From: JACPLA01 sp035291905
GTDB taxonomy: Bacteria; Bacteroidota; Ignavibacteria; UBA10030
Assembly (NCBI GenBank): GCA_035291905.1
Contig: DATDRF010000292.1
Coordinates: 1 to 9,565 of the forward strand
Direction: 5' to 3'
Length of the DNA: 9,565 nucleotides
Shown here: piece after piece, positions 5,324 to 9,565 of the stretch
How the letters are laid out: each line of letters starts with the position of its first letter
Position numbering within the stretch: position 1 is the stretch's first letter
Position numbers and translations under genes: made by a program
Notes under the pieces: model-generated
The model's database searches: none
The model's input: only the letters and a program-made list of their open reading frames with translations
What the model was told of the DNA's origin: nothing

Positions 5324-6568
5324 TCAGCGTTTCACGACATCCTTGGCACGTTCCTTTTCGAGGAATCTGTCAACAAGCTGTTTATCGGACAAGGCTCGTT
5401 CGATACGGCGTAAAGCTTCTTTGATGTCGGTGCTGGATGAAACATAGGAGAGTCTTATATATTCCTGATCTTCGTCGGCAGGGCGGGTGCCGAAACAATG
5501 CTGACCAAGTACGGCAACTCCCCCCTCGTGAAGCAGAAACTGCTGCAGCTCGCGCGAACTCGCGAACCCATGCTCGCGACAGGCCCGCGTGACATTGGGA
5601 TAGGCATAGAATGCACCTGCAGGAGTGTGGCAGGAGAATCCTTCGATCTTGTTCAATCCCTCCACAACAAGATCACGGTTCTTGCGGAACCCTTCGACCA
5701 TATCAGTGACATAGTCCTGGGGACCTGTCAGGGCCTCCATTGCGGCGTATTGAGTGAACGTCGCAGTGCAGGAATTGGAGTTGGTCATGAGACGGCTGAC
5801 ATGTGCTGCCAACTCTTTCGGCATCACCCCGTATCCTACTCTCCAGCCGGTCATGGCGTAGGTCTTCGAATGCCCGTCGAGAATGATCGTTCGTTCCTTC
5901 ATTCCCGGGAACTGGCTGATGCTTTCAGGTTTTCCCGAATACACGATTCGGGAGTATATTTCGTCGGAGAGGACCCAGAAGTCGTGTTTGAGGGAAAGCT
6001 CGGCCACCTCATGCAGATCGTTCTTGGGGATAACTCCGCCGGTAGGGTTTTGTGGGGAATTGATAATCACCATTCTGGTCCGGTCGGAGATTTTTGAGCG
6101 GAGTTCCTTCACGTCGAAACTAAAATTCCGCTCTTCTCTCAACCGCAAAGGCACGGCTTTCGCGCCGACAAAATTGATCATCGACTCATAGATGGGATAT
6201 CCCGGCATGGGATAAATAACCTCATCGCCCTCCTCGATACAGGCCAACATGCTGAAGAAGAGGACAGGCTTTCCTCCGGGAACGATCACCACCTCGGCGG
6301 GGTCCACCGGGATCCCGCGTGTTCTCGAAACATACTCCGCCGCCGCACGCCGGAATTCGGTGATGCCCGCAGACGGACTGTAATGCGTAAGATCCTTGTC
6401 CAGAGCCTTTTTGGCAGCTTCTTTGATGTTCGGGGCGGTGGCGCAGGCCGGCTCACCGATCGAAAGTGCGATGATGTCGCGGCCCTTCGATCGCAATTCA
6501 TTGATTTCGTTGAGCACGTCAAATGCGGTCTCCGTGCCGAGACGGGACAACCGACTCGCGAATTTCAT
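5324..6568 (-). CDS. Class I/II PLP-dependent aminotransferase, aspartate aminotransferase-like
   Basis: This 414-residue cytosolic fold-type I enzyme transfers an amino group between an amino acid (probably aspartate or an aromatic/alanine-type donor) and 2-oxoglutarate. The visible family signatures are complete: SPQNPTGG (171-178, N174 contacting the PLP ring), SDEIYS (201-206, D202 pairing with the pyridine nitrogen, Y205), SKTYAMTGWRVGY (234-246, K235 forming the Schiff base, R243) and YIRLSY (370-375, R372 binding the substrate alpha-carboxylate). Length and order fit the AspC family of bacteria with the I-gamma/I-beta architecture. The N-terminal substrate loop reads GEPACATAP (38-46), whereas GEPDFDTP is usual, so substrate preference may differ. 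A charged C-terminal tail (about 395-414) extends past the usual end. The start at 6568 has a good Shine-Dalgarno (GGGAGAAG). The gene lies 21 bp after transketolase, implying one transcript. Confidence 0.95.
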   Translation of the reverse strand: MKFASRLSRLGTETAFDVLNEINELRSKGRDIIALSIGEPACATAPNIKEAAKKALDKDLTHYSPSAGITEFRRAAAEYVSRTRGIPVDPAEVVIVPGGKPVLFFSMLACIEEGDEVIYPMPGYPIYESMINFVGAKAVPLRLREERNFSFDVKELRSKISDRTRMVIINSPQNPTGGVIPKNDLHEVAELSLKHDFWVLSDEIYSRIVYSGKPESISQFPGMKERTIILDGHSKTYAMTGWRVGYGVMPKELAAHVSRLMTNSNSCTATFTQYAAMEALTGPQDYVTDMVEGFRKNRDLVVEGLNKIEGFSCHTPAGAFYAYPNVTRACREHGFASSRELQQFLLHEGGVAVLGQHCFGTRPADEDQEYIRLSYVSSSTDIKEALRRIERALSDKQLVDRFLEKERAKDVVKR

Positions 6569-6589
6569 GATCTTCTCCCTACGTGAGAA

Positions 6590-8623
6590 TCAATACTTCA
6601 TTTCCAGCGATTGTTTCCGGATGCTGATGAGTTCCATGGCCTTATGGGCGATATGTTCGGCACTCACCTCGAATTCTTTTACCAGTTCCCATGGAGCTCC
6701 CGATTCTCCGAACCGGTCTTTCACGCCGATCGAGCCGGTGATGACCGGCAAGTGGTAGAGCGAGGGAGCTTCGGTAATGATCCTGCAAACCCGGTCTGCA
6801 AGCCCGCCGATCTGATGTTCTTCGGCCGTGAGCACGATTCCCGTGGCGGCTGCGGCGTTGATGACCGCCCTCTCATCGAGAGGCTTGAGGGTGTGCATGT
6901 TGAGGACGCGGGTCTCCAGATCGAAATCTTTTTTCAGGATGTACGCCGCCCGCATCGCTTCGGGGACCATCGGCCCGCAGGCAATGATCGCCAGTTGTTC
7001 GTCCTCGTTTTCATATTCTGAGGCCAGAATAGTCTCGAAGGCGTCGATGAAGCGCGGCTGCTCGCCTCTGAATCGGATGACATTGGCCTTGCCGAACTTG
7101 AACGGAGTCTGCGCCGTTGTCACGATCGGCGTCGCCTCTCTCGCGAACCGAATGAACTTGGGCCCTCTCATTCCAAAAAGGAAATGCTCGGTTGCTTTCC
7201 TTGTCTCAGTGACATCGCACGGCACCGATACGCTCATGTTGGGCAGTCCGCAGATCTGAAAGAGGTCTTCGAGTGCCTGATGTGTTGCTCCGTCGGGTCC
7301 AACGGAGACTCCACCGTGTGCGCCTGCAATCAGAACATTCAGTTCGCCATAGCACACCGTTGTGCGGATCTGGTCAAGGCATCGTCCCGCCGCAAACGTC
7401 CCGTAGGTACCGAGAACCGGTATCTTTCCCTCGCGGGCGAGCCCGGCGGCGACGCAGACGGCGCTCTGTTCCGCGATTCCGACGCTGAACCAGCGGTCCT
7501 TCCGCTCGGGGTTCTTGTCGTAGAAATCGCTGATCGTAATCGATCCCGAGATATCAAGCCCCAGGCAGACCACGCGTTCGTCCCCACCTTGTTCCTTGAG
7601 TGCGTTGCCAAATCCCTTGCGCGTCGGCTGCATCTCCACACGCATCAACTCGTCGCTGTTCCACCAATAATTCCGTTTGAACTTCGGCATCTTCTTCTCA
7701 AGCTCTGTCTCTGCTCTCTTCTGAAACGCCTTGGCCAAAAGAAGCATTTCGTCAACAGGGAGTTTCCCCTTGAGACCGAGCTGCTCGAGCCCCTTGTTCA
7801 TCTCATCGACGTTCGGAGTCTTGCCGTGCCATCCGGCAACGTTCTCCATGAAATCGACGCCCTTTCCTTTCACCGTTTCGGCTATGAGCACGACGGGTTT
7901 TCCTTTGATCGACTTTGCCCGATCATACGCTTTGACGATCGCCGCCATGTTGTGTCCATCAAGTTCGATGACCTCCCATCCGAATGAACGATACTTCTCT
8001 GCCAGCGGATCGACATTCATCACCTCTTTGACCCATCCGTCGATCTGGAGGCGATTCTTGTCGATGATCCCGATAAGGTTGTCAAGTTTGTAGTGACCGG
8101 CTTCCATGACGGCCTCCCAGATCTGGCCCTCCTGCTGCTCGCCGTCTCCCATGAAACAGAACACCGTGCTCTCCGACTTCTTCAGCCGCAGTCCGAGTGC
8201 CATACCGACCGCTATGCTCAATCCCTGGCCCAATGAGCCCGACGAGACTTCAACACCGGGAAGTTTCAGCCAATGTGGATGTCCCTGGAATGGGCTCCCG
8301 AGTTTGCGCAGAGTGACGACGTCTTTCACTTCGAAGAATCCCGCCATCCCCAGTCCGATGTACAGACTTGGGGCTTTGTGTCCCACGGACCAGACAATGC
8401 GGTCACGTCCTTCCCATGACGGATCTTCCGGATCGAGGTGCGCTGAGTGAAGGTACAGGGCAGCGGTGAGGTCCATGATGGAGAGGGTTCCGCCTGCATG
8501 GCCGGAGCCGGCCGCTGCGAGGCAAATCAGATTGTAGCCGCGCATCGTGCGTGCGGCTTCCTCCAATTGGGGAATGGTGTACGTCGAGCGGGCCTTACCG
8601 GATTGCGAATTGACGAGAGGCAT
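6590..8623 (-). CDS. tkt: Transketolase (single-chain)
   Basis: This 677-residue cytosolic thiamine-diphosphate enzyme moves two-carbon ketol units between sugar phosphates in the non-oxidative pentose phosphate pathway (or Calvin cycle). The N-terminal half has SGHAGG (40-45, H41), VGHK (80-83), and the ThDP/metal motif starting GDGEQQEG (159-166) and ending at N190. The central Pyr domain starts near 330 and shows GIAEQ (382-386), E385 being the cofactor-activating glutamate, plus AHGGVSVGPDG (435-445) and THQALED (447-453). The C-terminal domain runs from about 545. It looks like fused versions of the archaeal/Firmicutes split transketolase halves rather than E. coli TktA. DXS is less likely, given GHAGG and the overall length. 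A 25-residue acidic insertion near 520-545 separates the Pyr and C-terminal domains. The start ATG at 8623 has AAAGGA seven bases upstream. It heads a two-gene unit with the aminotransferase. Confidence 0.95.
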   Translation of the reverse strand: MPLVNSQSGKARSTYTIPQLEEAARTMRGYNLICLAAAGSGHAGGTLSIMDLTAALYLHSAHLDPEDPSWEGRDRIVWSVGHKAPSLYIGLGMAGFFEVKDVVTLRKLGSPFQGHPHWLKLPGVEVSSGSLGQGLSIAVGMALGLRLKKSESTVFCFMGDGEQQEGQIWEAVMEAGHYKLDNLIGIIDKNRLQIDGWVKEVMNVDPLAEKYRSFGWEVIELDGHNMAAIVKAYDRAKSIKGKPVVLIAETVKGKGVDFMENVAGWHGKTPNVDEMNKGLEQLGLKGKLPVDEMLLLAKAFQKRAETELEKKMPKFKRNYWWNSDELMRVEMQPTRKGFGNALKEQGGDERVVCLGLDISGSITISDFYDKNPERKDRWFSVGIAEQSAVCVAAGLAREGKIPVLGTYGTFAAGRCLDQIRTTVCYGELNVLIAGAHGGVSVGPDGATHQALEDLFQICGLPNMSVSVPCDVTETRKATEHFLFGMRGPKFIRFAREATPIVTTAQTPFKFGKANVIRFRGEQPRFIDAFETILASEYENEDEQLAIIACGPMVPEAMRAAYILKKDFDLETRVLNMHTLKPLDERAVINAAAATGIVLTAEEHQIGGLADRVCRIITEAPSLYHLPVITGSIGVKDRFGESGAPWELVKEFEVSAEHIAHKAMELISIRKQSLEMKY

Positions 8624-8741
8624 GTGAGATCCTTTTGCAGTCGTTCAGAAGACGAATTATCCCAAGGCACTCAATTCGCGTACCAGAAGGATGCTCCATT
8701 GCGGTGGAAAAGGGTTGTCTGAAGGCTAAAAAACAGGAGAA

Positions 8742-8753
8742 ATTCTTAAGAAT
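8742..8753. promoter_or_regulatory. 12-bp perfect palindrome upstream of transketolase
   Basis: ATTCTTAAGAAT is a perfect dyad in the 213-bp gap (8624-8836) between the b-type cytochrome and transketolase, about 120 bases ahead of the transketolase ATG. It may be an operator for a dimeric regulator. No convincing -35/-10 pair was found around it, although GATAAT occurs at 8661-8656 on the minus strand without a matching -35. An AT-rich dyad of this size can arise by chance. Confidence 0.25.
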
Positions 8754-8792
8754 GGGAAGAAAACCGTCCTATTTCTGCAAATTGGAGCGATG

Positions 8793-8823
8793 ACCTTCCG
8801 AAGGTCTCCGACCTTCGGAAGGT
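8793..8823. repeat. Tandem palindrome / strong hairpin after the b-type cytochrome gene
   Basis: Arm ACCTTCCGAAGGT (8793-8805), loop CTCCG, arm ACCTTCGGAAGGT (8811-8823): a perfect 13-bp stem. Each arm is itself a near-palindrome (ACCTT/AAGGT), so two smaller hairpins are an alternative fold. It begins 13 bases after the stop at 8837, a natural place for a transcription terminator or an mRNA-stabilising stem. No T-run follows on the minus strand (the next bases read CATCGCTCC), so classical intrinsic termination is doubtful. A dispersed genomic repeat is a good alternative. Confidence 0.7.
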
Positions 8824-8836
8824 GGATTCCGGCTAC

Positions 8837-9565
8837 TCACCGATACGCAAAGACCATCGCGTAAATGATCATTACGACAAGAAGGAACCCAAGAGAGAGT
8901 GCTGTCCAGGCAAACACCTTGACGGCGCGAAGGACGATATCGGGGTAGGGTTCGGCCATCAGGTTTTCGAGCTCTCCCGAGTTCTTCAGCTCTTCGTATT
9001 CCTTTGGCCGTTCCTCTTTGAACTCCTCGAGCGGTACCCTCCCCGTGAAGATCACAAGATCCATGGGGAATTTCTCCGGGCGGAGATGGGTGTTGAAGAA
9101 GTGGACCGTGAAGATGAACCCGACTGCGAGCAAAGCTTCGTCACTGTGAATGATCGTTGCGACGTTGATGAACCAGCCGGGCATGAGAAGCGTGAAGATC
9201 TCGGGGAACCAGAGCATGAGACCGGTTGACCCGATCACGAACACTCCCCAGAAGACAGCGAAGTAATCGAACTTCTCCCAGTACGTCCAGCGTCCATACT
9301 GCGGGCGCGGCCCGAGATTCAGAAACCATTTCATAGAGGCGATGAACTCCTGAAGGTCGTTCTTGGTCGGGAGCATTGTGTCGGGCCCGAGCAAAAGCGC
9401 CCGAAGCGAACCGGCCTCTTTGCGCTTCTTCGTAAGAAGATTGTAGAGATGAGTGACGAAGATGCCGAACATGAAGACCGCGGCAATGCGGTGAATGTAG
9501 CCGGCCGATTCGTATCCTCCAAGAATCCTCGAAAGAACATTCGCCCAACCCGTGTAGGAGAATTT
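8837..9565 (-). CDS. Membrane b-type cytochrome (cytochrome b561 / formate dehydrogenase gamma-like), 5' end beyond the window
   Basis: The frame runs open to the right edge, giving 242 visible residues. The first ATG in frame (9472) is not the true start, because the 31 codons before it continue a typical sequence of this family (TGWANVLSRILGGYES, then YIHRIAAVF). The visible part begins near the end of the first TM helix. It shows TM helices with paired histidines: IHRIAAVFMFGIFVTH, and later IIHSDEALLAVGFIFTVHFFNTH. These are the expected axial ligands for two b hemes on the periplasmic and cytoplasmic sides. A WEKFDYFAVFWG helix and a C-terminal TM (about 25 residues before the end) complete a four- to five-helix bundle. 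The segment LRPEKFPMDLVIFTGR is typical of membrane cytochromes that exchange electrons between quinone and an extracytoplasmic redox partner. That partner gene, probably a multiheme cytochrome or an iron-sulfur/molybdenum subunit, is expected further right. Confidence 0.88.
   Translation of the reverse strand, partial: KFSYTGWANVLSRILGGYESAGYIHRIAAVFMFGIFVTHLYNLLTKKRKEAGSLRALLLGPDTMLPTKNDLQEFIASMKWFLNLGPRPQYGRWTYWEKFDYFAVFWGVFVIGSTGLMLWFPEIFTLLMPGWFINVATIIHSDEALLAVGFIFTVHFFNTHLRPEKFPMDLVIFTGRVPLEEFKEERPKEYEELKNSGELENLMAEPYPDIVLRAVKVFAWTALSLGFLLVVMIIYAMVFAYR

Noticed and set aside
6590..8623. 1-deoxy-D-xylulose-5-phosphate synthase
   Set aside because: Motifs and length fit transketolase (GHAGG, GDGEQQEG, GIAEQ, AHGGVSVGPDG), and no DXS neighbours such as isoprenoid genes are present.

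Overview
All recognisable genes in this window lie on the minus strand, so transcription reads from high to low coordinates; I see no credible gene on the plus strand. The content is chromosomal: quinol/cytochrome electron transport genes flanking a pair of central-metabolism enzymes. There are no mobile elements, CRISPR arrays, tRNAs or rRNAs. The dense multiheme c-type cytochromes suggest a Gram-negative bacterium with an anaerobic or facultative respiratory chain. The overall look resembles Ignavibacteriota/Chlorobiota, Nitrospirota or Desulfobacterota-like lineages. This is only an impression, because no ribosomal marker is present.

Layout in transcription order, right to left. (1) >9565-8837: 3' part of a membrane di-heme b-type cytochrome (cytochrome b561 / formate dehydrogenase gamma-like), cut by the window edge. 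It is followed by a strong tandem-palindrome hairpin (8793-8823). (2) 8623-6590 transketolase and 6568-5324 class I aminotransferase, 21 bp apart and probably co-transcribed. (3) A 114-bp gap with a 7-bp-stem hairpin right in front of a four-gene cluster: a three-TM multiheme NapC/NirT-like cytochrome (5209-3716, six CxxCH plus one CxxxCH), a Rieske iron-sulfur protein (3705-3250), a cytochrome b of b6/subunit-IV fusion type (3253-2177) and an undecaheme membrane-anchored cytochrome (2180-702). The last three genes overlap by ATGA junctions, so they are very likely translated in coupled fashion. (4) After a 160-233 bp gap, a small two-TM protein (468-190) and, 1 bp further on, a secreted mono-heme cytochrome c (188-<1) cut by the left edge.

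The centre of interest is block 3. It encodes the Rieske/cytochrome b core of a quinol-oxidising complex but no recognisable cytochrome c1 or f. Two large multiheme cytochromes sit where those subunits would be encoded and could together bind about 18 c-type hemes. Details of the core set it apart from a canonical bc1 or b6f complex: b6-type histidine spacing, seven predicted helices, no cysteine at the usual heme ci position, and a Rieske cluster-binding loop lacking the usual serine. The inference is a low-potential (perhaps menaquinol) Rieske/b complex that passes electrons to a multiheme wire, with the small mono-heme cytochrome downstream as a possible soluble partner.
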